Assembly (NCBI RefSeq): GCF_002222595.2
Contig: NZ_CP022413.2
Location: forward strand, 946,001-1,010,000
Direction of reading: 5' to 3'
Length of the DNA: 64,000 bases
From: Blautia hansenii DSM 20583
GTDB taxonomy: Bacteria; Bacillota; Clostridia; Lachnospirales; Lachnospiraceae
Below, in pieces: positions 33,225 to 40,594 of the stretch (the stretch's first letter is position 1; every line of letters begins with the position of its first letter). A model generated the notes under the pieces. It was not told the DNA's origin. It saw only the letters and a program-made list of their open reading frames with translations, and did no database searches. The translations under genes were made by a program, and so were the position numbers.

Positions 33225-33284
33225 TAAATGGGAGGAAAGGAAACTAAAATTTGCAGAAAATAACAGGTTTTTATAAAAGTTTTC

Positions 33285-33313
33285 TTGTTATATAAGGTGT
33301 AATGCGGTAAAAT
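33285..33313 (+). promoter_or_regulatory. Promoter of the nitroreductase gene
   Basis: TTGTTA (33285-33290), 17 bases, TAAAAT (33308-33313), about 43 bases before the start codon. Confidence 0.65.
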
Positions 33314-33356
33314 ATTGTAAAAAGCAGAGATTGATAGGAAAGAAGGGGATTTGTTT

Positions 33357-33881
33357 ATGGATTTATTAGAGACAATGCAAAACAGAAGAAGCGTAAGAAG
33401 TTATACAGGAGAGAAAATCGCAAAAGAAAAGCTGGATAAAATTTTACAGGCAGGACTTTTATCGGCATCAGGCAGAAGCAGAAAGCCATGGGAATTTGTG
33501 GTAGTACAAGAGAAAGAAACGCTTGAAAAATTATCTCATTGCAGAGTCGGAGCAGCAAAAATGCTTGAAAATGCAGGCTGTGCAATTTTGATATTTGCAA
33601 ATCCGGAAAAAACAGATGTGTGGGTGGAGGACTGCTCCATTGTTATGAGCAATATGCACTTAATGGCAGACAGCCTCGGTCTTGGAAGCTGCTGGATACA
33701 GGGAAGACTGCGAGAAGCCGAAAACGGAGAAAGTACAGAGGTATATTGCCGTAAGTTATTAAATGTACCTGAGAAATATGTTCTGGAAGCTATTCTCTCC
33801 GTAGGAATTTTGAAAGAACATCCCAAGGCACATACTTTGGAGGAGCTGGAAAAGGAGAAGGTGCATTATGAAACTTATTAA
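33357..33881 (+). CDS. Nitroreductase-family FMN protein
   Basis: 174 residues from ATG 33357 (AGAAGGGG upstream). QNRRSVRSYTGEKIAKEKLDKILQAGLLSASGRSRKPWEFVVV is the N-terminal FMN-binding signature of the family, followed by NAGCAILIFANP, SNMHLMADSLGLGSCWI and a C-terminal ILSVGILKEHP. Family members reduce nitro-, quinone- or flavin-type substrates; short versions like this one (no extra domain) are common in clostridia and their substrates are unassigned. It overlaps the following acetyltransferase by 14 bases. Confidence 0.9.
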   Translation: MDLLETMQNRRSVRSYTGEKIAKEKLDKILQAGLLSASGRSRKPWEFVVVQEKETLEKLSHCRVGAAKMLENAGCAILIFANPEKTDVWVEDCSIVMSNMHLMADSLGLGSCWIQGRLREAENGESTEVYCRKLLNVPEKYVLEAILSVGILKEHPKAHTLEELEKEKVHYETY

Positions 33882-34377
33882 GCCGGATAAAAAATATGCA
33901 GACAGCTATTACAGAGAAGTAGAAGGATATAAAGAAAATAATATCAGGTTATATGAATTTTTTGATATGCCCTTTGAAAAGATTGTAAAATACACAGACG
34001 ATATGGAAAAAGGAGAAAATCTTCCAAAAGGCTGGGTTCCTGCTACCTGTCTTTGGTTTGTAGACGAACAGGAATTTTTGGGAGAAATCAGTATACGCCA
34101 TGAGCTTACAGAAAATTTAGAAAAACTGGGCGGACATGTGGGGTATGGTGTGCGGTATGATAAATGGGGGCAGGGGATTGGAACGGAAATGCTTCGGCAG
34201 GCAATTTTTTATATTCGGGAGAATTTGCCCTTGAAAAAAATCCTGCTTACCTGTAAAGACGACAATTATGGTTCTATTGCTGTGATTGAGAAAAATGGCG
34301 GGGTGTTGCAGGACAAAATAGAAAATGTGGTAGATGGAAAAAAGAGACTGACAAGAAGATATTGGATAGAAATATAA
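33868..34377 (+). CDS. GNAT-family N-acetyltransferase
   Basis: 169 residues; the start ATG lies within the nitroreductase gene, with GGAGAAGG just before. KLIKPDKKYADSYYREVEGY at the N-terminus, WFVDEQEFLGEISIRHEL (strands 3-4), HVGYGVRYDKWGQGIGTEML (acetyl-CoA pyrophosphate loop), ILLTCKDDNYGSIAVIEKNGG. This matches the common stand-alone GNAT type that acetylates small amines or protein N-termini; substrate unknown. Confidence 0.88.
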   Translation: MKLIKPDKKYADSYYREVEGYKENNIRLYEFFDMPFEKIVKYTDDMEKGENLPKGWVPATCLWFVDEQEFLGEISIRHELTENLEKLGGHVGYGVRYDKWGQGIGTEMLRQAIFYIRENLPLKKILLTCKDDNYGSIAVIEKNGGVLQDKIENVVDGKKRLTRRYWIEI

Positions 34378-34399
34378 AAATTATTAAAGAGAGGTTGCT

Positions 34400-34525
34400 A
34401 TGAAAGAAGCAGAAGTGAAAGTAAAAAGCTTACAAAAGGCTTTAGAAGTATTGGATTGTTTTCGAGAAAAACAGCCTTTAGGAGTAACGGAAATCAGTGA
34501 AAAAGATGCTGCACAAGCTTTATGA
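34400..34525 (+). pseudogene. IclR-family regulator remnant (N-terminal helix-turn-helix only)
   Basis: From ATG 34400 (GAGAGGTTGCT before it) the frame reads VKVKSLQKALEVLDCF, then REKQPLGVTEISE, the start of the IclR winged helix. At about 34500 the similarity ends abruptly; the frame runs into KDAAQAL and a stop at 34523. About 200 residues including the effector domain are missing. The next sequence is the 3' part of a BCCT transporter in another frame, so a single deletion probably removed the rest of iclR and the 5' part of the transporter gene. Confidence 0.8.
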
Positions 34526-34944
34526 TTTTTGGCGGTTATTCTCTGTATCTTCAGAAAATGGGGATTTTAGATGTGGCAGGAATTTTGGAAAGTCAAGGGC
34601 AAAGTGCAGCGGTAGCAGCAATTTTACAGACACTTCCTTTGCCAAAACTCATTATGATAGCAGTCTGTGTGCTATGTTTTATTTATCTTGCGACGACAAT
34701 CGACTCCTGTGCCTATGTTTTAGCGGAAACCACTACAAAGTCTATTGGGAGAAAAGAAGAACCGGCAAGATGGAACCGTATCTGCTGGGCGTTGATTTTT
34801 TGTGCGCTTTCGGCTGGATTAATGATTATCGGAGGGCTTCAGGCTATTCAGTCGGTTTCGATAATTGCTGCACTGCCGTTAATAGGCGTAATGTTTTTAT
34901 TGATATTGTCAGTTATAAAAATGTTAAATGAAAGAGAAGAATAG
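34504..34944 (+). pseudogene. BCCT-type betaine/carnitine/choline transporter remnant (C-terminal part)
   Basis: The frame before ATG 34522 is part of the remnant (about 34504 on). FMIFGGYSLYLQ, then FIYLATTIDSCAYVLAETTTKS...EEPARWNRICWALIFCALSAGLMIIGGLQAIQSVSIIAALPL, which are the last three to four helices of BCCT transporters (T-x-x-D-S is the conserved TM8-9 motif). A functional transporter has twelve helices and ~500 residues, so this cannot work. It ends naturally at 34944. Paired with the IclR remnant it marks the loss of a quaternary-amine uptake locus. Confidence 0.85.
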
Positions 34945-35031
34945 AAAATATATAGAAAAATATCCTTTATTTCTTCTTAAAAAGCTGATAAAATATAATT
35001 ATCAGAAAACTTCGATAAGGAGGGAACGTTT

Positions 35032-35673
35032 ATGGAAAAAAGGATGTTTAAGGTGTACGCAAAGAACGATGAAAAAATTCAGCTTAAAGTCATTCCCGGA
35101 CATTTTGTGACTTCTCAGTCTCATATTACACATTATATGGATATGACGACCATGAAGACAAGATGTGCGGAAGCCGGCAGAATTGCAGCGGTGCTGGCAC
35201 AGAGATATGAAGCTACAACACCGGTAGACTCTATTATCTGTTTGGACGGGCTTGAAGTTGTAGGGGCATTTTTGGCAGAGGAGCTGGCACAGGCAGGGGT
35301 GCTTTCTATGAATGCACATAAAACTATTTATATTGTAACGCCTGAGTTTCACCAGAACGGACAAATCCTGTTTCGAGACAATATTCAGCACATGATAAGA
35401 AATAGAAATGTAGTTATTTTGATGGGCTCAATTACCACAGGAGTAACCCTCCATCAGTGCATGGAAAGCGTGTTGTATTACGGCGGAAAAATTCAAGGAG
35501 TATCGGCTATTTTCAGTGCAGTGAATAAAGTGGCAGGCATTGAGATTAACGCAGTTTTCCACAAACAGGATATTCCCAATTACGAGTCCTATCATGCACA
35601 GAATTGTCCGATGTGCAAAAAACAGGAAAAAATTGACGCCATTGTAAACGGATATGGGTATTCTAAATTGTAA
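35032..35673 (+). CDS. Orotate phosphoribosyltransferase-like (type I PRTase) protein
   Basis: 213 residues from ATG 35032 with AAGGAGGGAAC. Type I PRTase features: VDSIICLDGLEVVGAFLAEEL (strand-helix) and NVVILMGSITTGVTLHQCMESVLYYGG, where the PRPP loop would normally read VDD-x-x-T-T/S-G-x-S/T; here the acidic pair is replaced by MG. The C-terminus carries HAQNCPMCKKQEK, a C-x-x-C that could bind metal. Loss of the Asp pair makes true orotate transfer doubtful; a regulatory or altered-substrate role is possible. Followed by a strong terminator. Confidence 0.7.
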   Translation: MEKRMFKVYAKNDEKIQLKVIPGHFVTSQSHITHYMDMTTMKTRCAEAGRIAAVLAQRYEATTPVDSIICLDGLEVVGAFLAEELAQAGVLSMNAHKTIYIVTPEFHQNGQILFRDNIQHMIRNRNVVILMGSITTGVTLHQCMESVLYYGGKIQGVSAIFSAVNKVAGIEINAVFHKQDIPNYESYHAQNCPMCKKQEKIDAIVNGYGYSKL

Positions 35674-35675
35674 AC

Positions 35676-35746
35676 AAAAAGAGCTGTCGCATTAGAAACA
35701 AATTCAGAATATTTCTGAAAGATATTTCATGTGACAGCTCTTTTTT
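35676..35746 (+). terminator. Long terminator after the PRTase-like gene
   Basis: 15-bp stem AAAAGAGCTGTCGCA/TGTGACAGCTCTTTT (one mismatch or G-U) with an inner hairpin TTCAGAATATTTCTGAA, followed by T residues. Confidence 0.8.
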
Positions 35747-35806
35747 GTGACTTTTATGTTTTACAAATCCCAGTCAATGTCATTATGGGAAATTGTTCCA
35801 TTCTCT

Positions 35807-37174
35807 TTAAGGTATCCAAACACCGGAGGAATTTACATAGTAACCATCAATGGTTTCATTGGAAGCCATGTGCCCGTCGCTGTATAAATAATAGCAAGAG
35901 CCGTTTACCCAAGTCCAACCAGTTTTCATATAACCGCTGGCATCAAAGAAATACCAGTAACCGTCAATGTATTCCCATCCATTTGTGGTATAAGAACCGT
36001 CGCCGTGCTTGTACCACCATTTACCGCTTGTGTAAACCCATTCGTTTGGTATCCAAACGCCGGAGGAATTTACATAGTAGCCGTCAATGGTTTCATTGGA
36101 AGCCATGTGTCCGTCGCTGTATAAATAATAGCAAGAACCATTCACCCAAGTCCAACCAGTTTTCATATAACCGTAGTCATCAAAGAAATACCAGTACCCG
36201 TCAATGTATTCCCAACCGTTTGTAGTGTAAGAGCCGTCACCGTGCTTGTACCACCATTTACCGCTTGTGTAAACCCATTCGTTTGGTATCCAAACGCCGG
36301 AGGAATTTACATAGTAGCCGTCAATGGTTTCATTGGAAGCCATGTGTCCGTCGCTGTATAAATAATAGCAAGAACCATTCACCCAAGTCCAACCTGTTTT
36401 CATATAACCGTAGTCATCAAAGAAATACCAGTACCCGTCAATGTATTCCCAACCGTTTGTAGTGTAAGAGCCGTCACCATGCTTGTACCACCATTTACCG
36501 TTTGTGTAAACCCATTCACCTTTTTCTAATTGGGATAAATCACCGATACATATTTTGGCATTGACGGTGGTCTCTAATCCTAAGTATTCAATATAGTAAG
36601 GAGCAGTATATTCATGAAATCCTGCTGTTGATACATCAAGATTTGGGAAAAACTCTAAAAGTGAAACCAGTCCGGCGCCCAGTCCGAATATTATCTCAGA
36701 TGGATTATCTGCATTTACTAATAATTCTTTTAACGGCCAAGCTGTGTGTCCGTTTACAGGTATAACAAATACGTCTTCCGGAGCGCCCTGCGCAGGGAAG
36801 GTTGGAAGTATAACTACTTTAGAAGGTAGGAGATTTACTGTAAATTCTGTTGTAAGTCCACAGCTTGATACAGTTACCTTTTGTTCTCCTTTTTTGCTGG
36901 TATCAAATGGAGAGATTTCATATTGTACTTCTCCCATGTCCAGAGAATTTCCTTTTTCATCATAAAATTTAATACTTAACAGGTTTTTTAATTTGTCCTG
37001 AGAAATTCCCACAGGTAATCTGTTGTTTAAGGTAGTAAATTTTGCCTCAATTCTGGATGGTGTGGAGACCTCTCTTTCCTCCTGTGCAGTATCCACAGTT
37101 GCAGCATAAACATTGGGAGTCATGGAAAAACCTAATGTGAACACTGACAATAGACATAAAAATTTCTTTTTCAT
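35807..37174 (-). CDS. Secreted choline-binding-repeat protein, probably phase-variable
   Basis: 455 residues. Signal peptide of about 24 residues (KKKFLCLLSVFTLGFSMTPNVYA). Residues 25-215 are a beta-rich Ig-like region of no recognised family (STPSRIEAKFTTLNNRLP...FDTSKKGEQKVTV). Residues ~218-455 are three near-identical copies of a 79-residue unit (EWVYTNGKWWYKHGDG, NGWEYIDGYWYFFDDYGYMKTGW, SNETIDGYYVNSSGVWIP), each holding about four choline-binding modules. It probably binds phosphocholine on wall teichoic or lipoteichoic acids. The gene ends at an in-frame TAA straight after the third WIP. Start: ATG with AAAGGAG. The promoter spacer holds nine consecutive G (37249-37257). Confidence 0.9.
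   Translation of the reverse strand: MKKKFLCLLSVFTLGFSMTPNVYAATVDTAQEEREVSTPSRIEAKFTTLNNRLPVGISQDKLKNLLSIKFYDEKGNSLDMGEVQYEISPFDTSKKGEQKVTVSSCGLTTEFTVNLLPSKVVILPTFPAQGAPEDVFVIPVNGHTAWPLKELLVNADNPSEIIFGLGAGLVSLLEFFPNLDVSTAGFHEYTAPYYIEYLGLETTVNAKICIGDLSQLEKGEWVYTNGKWWYKHGDGSYTTNGWEYIDGYWYFFDDYGYMKTGWTWVNGSCYYLYSDGHMASNETIDGYYVNSSGVWIPNEWVYTSGKWWYKHGDGSYTTNGWEYIDGYWYFFDDYGYMKTGWTWVNGSCYYLYSDGHMASNETIDGYYVNSSGVWIPNEWVYTSGKWWYKHGDGSYTTNGWEYIDGYWYFFDASGYMKTGWTWVNGSCYYLYSDGHMASNETIDGYYVNSSGVWIP
35824..36534 (-). repeat. Three tandem 237-bp repeats encoding choline-binding units
   Basis: Units of exactly 237 bp start at 35824, 36061 and 36298 (plus-strand coordinates) and differ at few positions; the last two are almost identical. 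The repeats explain the open frames on the opposite strand at 35731-36462. Confidence 0.93.
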
Positions 37175-37239
37175 TGGCTGTTTCTCCTTTCTTTTTTCTG
37201 TTGCTAAACGGTACTGTTTATTGCCAATACGTTGACTAT

Positions 37240-37267
37240 ATCATACCTCCCCCCCCCGAAAAATCAA
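37240..37267 (-). promoter_or_regulatory. Promoter with a nine-G spacer tract (candidate phase-variation switch)
   Basis: On the minus strand TTGATT (37267-37262), a 16-base spacer TTTC-G9-AGG (37261-37246), TATGAT (37245-37240), about 65 bases before the start codon at 37174. A gain of one G would give the optimal 17-base spacing and a loss would give 15, so slippage should change promoter strength. This layout parallels poly-C/G phase-variable promoters of fimbrial and capsule genes in other bacteria. Confidence 0.65.
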
Positions 37268-37378
37268 CATGAAATACATATTTTTTTGGAAAATATTTCT
37301 AGCTATATCCTTCATTTTCCTGTATACTGAAACCTATAAAAATACAGTAAATTTATGTAAAATGAGAGGGGGAATAAG

Positions 37379-38527
37379 ATGGAAGAAGCGTTGAAATTCA
37401 GAAAAGGCGACCGTATTAAAATCGAAGGAGAGCTTTATCAGGTTTTAGGTGGCATTGAACTGGTAAACCGCAGTGACGGAGCTCGTTGGACAGAATATTA
37501 TGTGCAAAATCTTCAAAACGGAAAAGAACGCTGGTTAAGCGTAGATGAAATCTATGATGAATATGCAATTTATACCTCATGCGACAGTAAGGGATTTTCA
37601 GAGGAAGAGCTAGATGCAAAGGGTTGGAAAAATGCAGACTCCGGTGTAGAAGAAGTGCTGGACTGGTTCGGCAATGTGGATGCAGAACAGGGTGAGAAAG
37701 CTTCTTATACAGAATATGAAGATAATACAGGGGAATACCTGATGTCTGTGGAACACTGGGACGGTGAAACGGAGTACGCAAAGGGTTATTATCTGGATAA
37801 AGATGAGATTGAAGTTTTCGGTGATTTGCAGCAGATAGAAAATCCTCAGTTTCGTGTGGATTATAATAACTGTCAGCCAAGACAGCCGCAAACCATGCAA
37901 AAGAGAAAAGGAAGGAATAAGAAAATCATTGCAGTAGTTGTAATAGCAGTGCTGGCGTGGGGAATATGGGCAATAACGAAAAGCGCATCGAAAAAGGAAA
38001 TCCGAAATTATTTGGAAGACTCCCCGTTTTATTCTTATGAAACCTCCATTACATCAGATTTAAACGAGGAGGAGAAAGCAGATGTGTACAGCACAGATTA
38101 TTCCATAGAAACGGCTGCAAAGGAGATTATTACGGCGATTGATGGGAAAACGGAGGATGTGCAGGAAAATACCGAAGACGAAAGCGTGGCGATTTTGACA
38201 GAGCATGAGTATTGTCTGGTGTATGAGAGTGAAGAAGGGAAGACTATGGTGCAGGCAAGCAGCAGAGCTTATGTATATCAAAGCACCAATGATCCTTATC
38301 ATGCCAGAACCACAACATCAAGGCATTATCATAGTTTCTACTATTTCAGAGGATATTCAAGAGACGCTTCCAGATATAATAATCGAGCAAGCGGCTATCA
38401 GAATTATGACGGAACAGCGCCGGAATATAATTATTCCGATACCTATCGGAGTTATTCCAACACAGTGCGTCAGGGAAGCACAGGTACACGAACTTCTTCC
38501 GGAGGCGGAATTGGTTTTGGAAAATAA
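37379..38527 (+). CDS. DUF4178 protein with C-terminal membrane helix and extracytoplasmic tail
   Basis: 382 residues. LKFRKGDRIKIEGELYQVLGGIELVNRSDGARWTEYYVQN is a DUF4178 beta domain (about 1-150, including WLSVDEIYDEYAIY). A basic stretch (QKRKGRNKK) and one membrane segment (about 182-198) follow, then ~185 residues ending in a Tyr/Ser/Arg-rich, Gly-rich tail (SSGGGIGFGK). It heads a three-gene run with DUF350 and a spermidine-synthase-like gene, a combination seen in many bacteria. The function of the cluster is not established; links to membrane stress or polyamines have been proposed. Start: ATG after GAGAGGGGG. Confidence 0.8.
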   Translation: MEEALKFRKGDRIKIEGELYQVLGGIELVNRSDGARWTEYYVQNLQNGKERWLSVDEIYDEYAIYTSCDSKGFSEEELDAKGWKNADSGVEEVLDWFGNVDAEQGEKASYTEYEDNTGEYLMSVEHWDGETEYAKGYYLDKDEIEVFGDLQQIENPQFRVDYNNCQPRQPQTMQKRKGRNKKIIAVVVIAVLAWGIWAITKSASKKEIRNYLEDSPFYSYETSITSDLNEEEKADVYSTDYSIETAAKEIITAIDGKTEDVQENTEDESVAILTEHEYCLVYESEEGKTMVQASSRAYVYQSTNDPYHARTTTSRHYHSFYYFRGYSRDASRYNNRASGYQNYDGTAPEYNYSDTYRSYSNTVRQGSTGTRTSSGGGIGFGK

Positions 38528-38551
38528 AGAGAAAAGACGGAGGGCTAGAAT

Positions 38552-38977
38552 ATGATGGAAGAATTATTATTGATTGTTATTTATTGCGTACTGGGAACAG
38601 GCTTAATGCTTTTGGGAAATATGGTGGTGGATTGGGTAATTCCCTGTCATTTTCCAACAGAAATTAAAAAAGGAAATGTGGCAGTGGGCTGTGTCACAGC
38701 AGGAATTTCTGTTGCTATTGGAATTATTATTAAAGCAGCTATTATGTCACCACAGGCAGCAGCCGTAGAGGAAAGTATTTTAGAAGGTGTGGCATCTACG
38801 GTGTATTATTATGCAATCGGGTTGATTTTCTGTATTATCGGATATTTCATTACCCTGCTTTTAAATCGAAAATACGATTTGAATAAAGAAATCGGTGATG
38901 GAAATCCGGCGGCAGGCATTATGACAGCAGGTATCTTTGTAGGATTGGCAATCGTAATCAGTGGAGTAATTATGTAA
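38552..38977 (+). CDS. DUF350 (YjfL-type) membrane protein
   Basis: 141 residues with four membrane segments; the two halves resemble each other: GNVAVGCVTAGISVAIGIII in the first and GNPAAGIMTAGIFVGLAIVISG in the second. This internal duplication is typical of DUF350/YjfL. Start: first of two consecutive ATGs, GGAGGG upstream. Its stop codon overlaps the next start (TAATG), so it is translationally coupled to the aminopropyltransferase-like gene. Confidence 0.85.
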   Translation: MMEELLLIVIYCVLGTGLMLLGNMVVDWVIPCHFPTEIKKGNVAVGCVTAGISVAIGIIIKAAIMSPQAAAVEESILEGVASTVYYYAIGLIFCIIGYFITLLLNRKYDLNKEIGDGNPAAGIMTAGIFVGLAIVISGVIM

Positions 38978-40503
38978 TGCAGGAAAAGAAATTTTCATAC
39001 AGACGTTTAATGTTTACAACTTTTGTGATTTCCGGCTGTTCCATGGTATATGAGCTTTTAATCAGTTCTGTAAGCTCGTATCTTTTGGGAGACAGTATTT
39101 TGCAGTTTTCCATTACCATAGGGCTTTATATGTGCGCCATGGGACTGGGCTCTTATTTATCAAAATTTATAAAGACACAGTTATTTGACTGGTTTATTTT
39201 CGTGGAAATCAGCGTGGGAATACTGGGAGGAACCAGCTCTATTTTGCTGTTTCTTGCCAATGTTTATTTAGAAAGCTATTCCCTTGTTATGTACAGTGAA
39301 ATTGTTTTGATCGGCACTTTGGTAGGGCTTGAAATCCCTCTCTTAACCAGAATTATTGAGGAAAATGCAGGAAATCTGCGTATTACTCTGTCCAGTATTT
39401 TCAGCTTTGACTATATCGGTGGATTGGCTGGCTCTATTGCATTTCCCCTGCTTTTGCTTCCTCAGCTGGGATATTTTTCTACGGCATTTTTAGTAGGAGC
39501 AATGAATTTGGGGATTTCTCTGTTTATTTTGTATTCTTACCGAAGATACATAGGGAGAACAGCTCTGTGGAAGATCATCATTTATATTTCCGGTGCAGGA
39601 ATGATACTGGGAATGTTATTTTCGGAAAATCTGGCATCCGGTATTGAACAGGGGTTATATCGTGATAAGGTTATTTATTCGGAGCAGACACCTTATCAGA
39701 AGTTGGTACTTACCAAACATAAAGATGATGTACGCCTTTATATTAATGGAAATATTCAGTTTTCTTCTATGGATGAGTATCGTTATCATGAAGTTTTGGT
39801 TCATGTGCCTATGTCGGCGGCAAAGAAACGGGAAAAGGTGCTGATTTTAGGAGGTGGAGACGGACTTGCCGTGCGGGAAGTGTTGAAATACAAAGAAGTA
39901 CAGCAAATTGATTTAGTGGATTTAGATGCCGGAGTAACGGAGCTTTGCAGAAGCCATAAAGATATTAAAAAGTTAAATGAGGGCTCTTTGGACAGAGCAA
40001 AATTAAAGATTTATAACGAAGATGCTTATGAGTTTTTGGAAAACAATGCAGGAAAAGCTCTCTATGATGTGATTTTGGTGGATATGCCGGATCCCAACAG
40101 TGAAACAGTAAACAAATTATATACGGATTTATTTTATCGCCTGTGCAGCCGTAATCTTTCTGATGAGGGAGTTATGGCTGTTCAGTCTACCAGCCCTTAT
40201 TATGCCGGTGATGCCTTTTGGTGTATTCATGAAACAGTGAAGCAGGAAATGCCCTTTGTATATCCCTACCATGTGCAGGTTCCGTCTTTTGGAGACTGGG
40301 GATTTCAGTTGGCATCTAAGACAGAAATTCAGATTGAGAACTTGACCTTGCAACAGGAAGGAAAATTTCTGACACAGGATAATTTGCAGGGGATTTTTCT
40401 TTTTGGAGAAGATGAACGTTCGAAAAAGGAGCTGGAGGTAAATTCTTTATCAAGTCCGAAGCTTTTACAGTATTATCTGGAAGCGGAGAAAAACTGGGAA
40501 TAA
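38977..40503 (+). CDS. Membrane-fused spermidine synthase-like protein
   Basis: 508 residues. The first ~215 residues hold six to seven membrane helices (MVYELLISSVSSYLLGDSILQFSI, LGLYMCAMGLGSYLSK, DYIGGLAGSIAFPL). The rest is a Rossmann aminopropyltransferase domain: YQKLVLTKHKDDVRLYINGNIQFSSMDEYRYHEVLVHVP, VLILGGGDGLAVREVLKY, DLVDLDAGVTEL, VILVDMPDPNSE. Key residues for decarboxylated SAM binding are present, but membrane fusions of this type are not proven spermidine makers. Genome context (DUF4178, DUF350) is conserved across phyla. Confidence 0.88.
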   Translation: MQEKKFSYRRLMFTTFVISGCSMVYELLISSVSSYLLGDSILQFSITIGLYMCAMGLGSYLSKFIKTQLFDWFIFVEISVGILGGTSSILLFLANVYLESYSLVMYSEIVLIGTLVGLEIPLLTRIIEENAGNLRITLSSIFSFDYIGGLAGSIAFPLLLLPQLGYFSTAFLVGAMNLGISLFILYSYRRYIGRTALWKIIIYISGAGMILGMLFSENLASGIEQGLYRDKVIYSEQTPYQKLVLTKHKDDVRLYINGNIQFSSMDEYRYHEVLVHVPMSAAKKREKVLILGGGDGLAVREVLKYKEVQQIDLVDLDAGVTELCRSHKDIKKLNEGSLDRAKLKIYNEDAYEFLENNAGKALYDVILVDMPDPNSETVNKLYTDLFYRLCSRNLSDEGVMAVQSTSPYYAGDAFWCIHETVKQEMPFVYPYHVQVPSFGDWGFQLASKTEIQIENLTLQQEGKFLTQDNLQGIFLFGEDERSKKELEVNSLSSPKLLQYYLEAEKNWE

Positions 40504-40520
40504 GAAAGTTTGAAATAAAA

Positions 40521-40550
40521 GCAATCCCCCTATTTTCCTAGGGGGATTTG
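40521..40550 (+). terminator. Probable terminator after the DUF350-spermidine synthase-like operon
   Basis: 9-bp stem AATCCCCCT/AGGGGGATT with a TTGTG tail; the weak U-run leaves room for read-through to the protease gene 45 bases further on. Confidence 0.6.
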
Positions 40551-40594
40551 TGCTATACTGTTATTTTAGAAAAAAGTAGTTTGGAGGAAATGCC

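Noticed and set aside
34497..34931. A 144-codon ORF beginning MKKMLHKLYDF
   Set aside because: It is out of frame with the BCCT remnant, has atypical composition and no ribosome site.
35731..36462. Plus-strand Arg/His/Ser-rich open frames
   Set aside because: They are the complement of the three 237-bp repeats of the minus-strand choline-binding gene.
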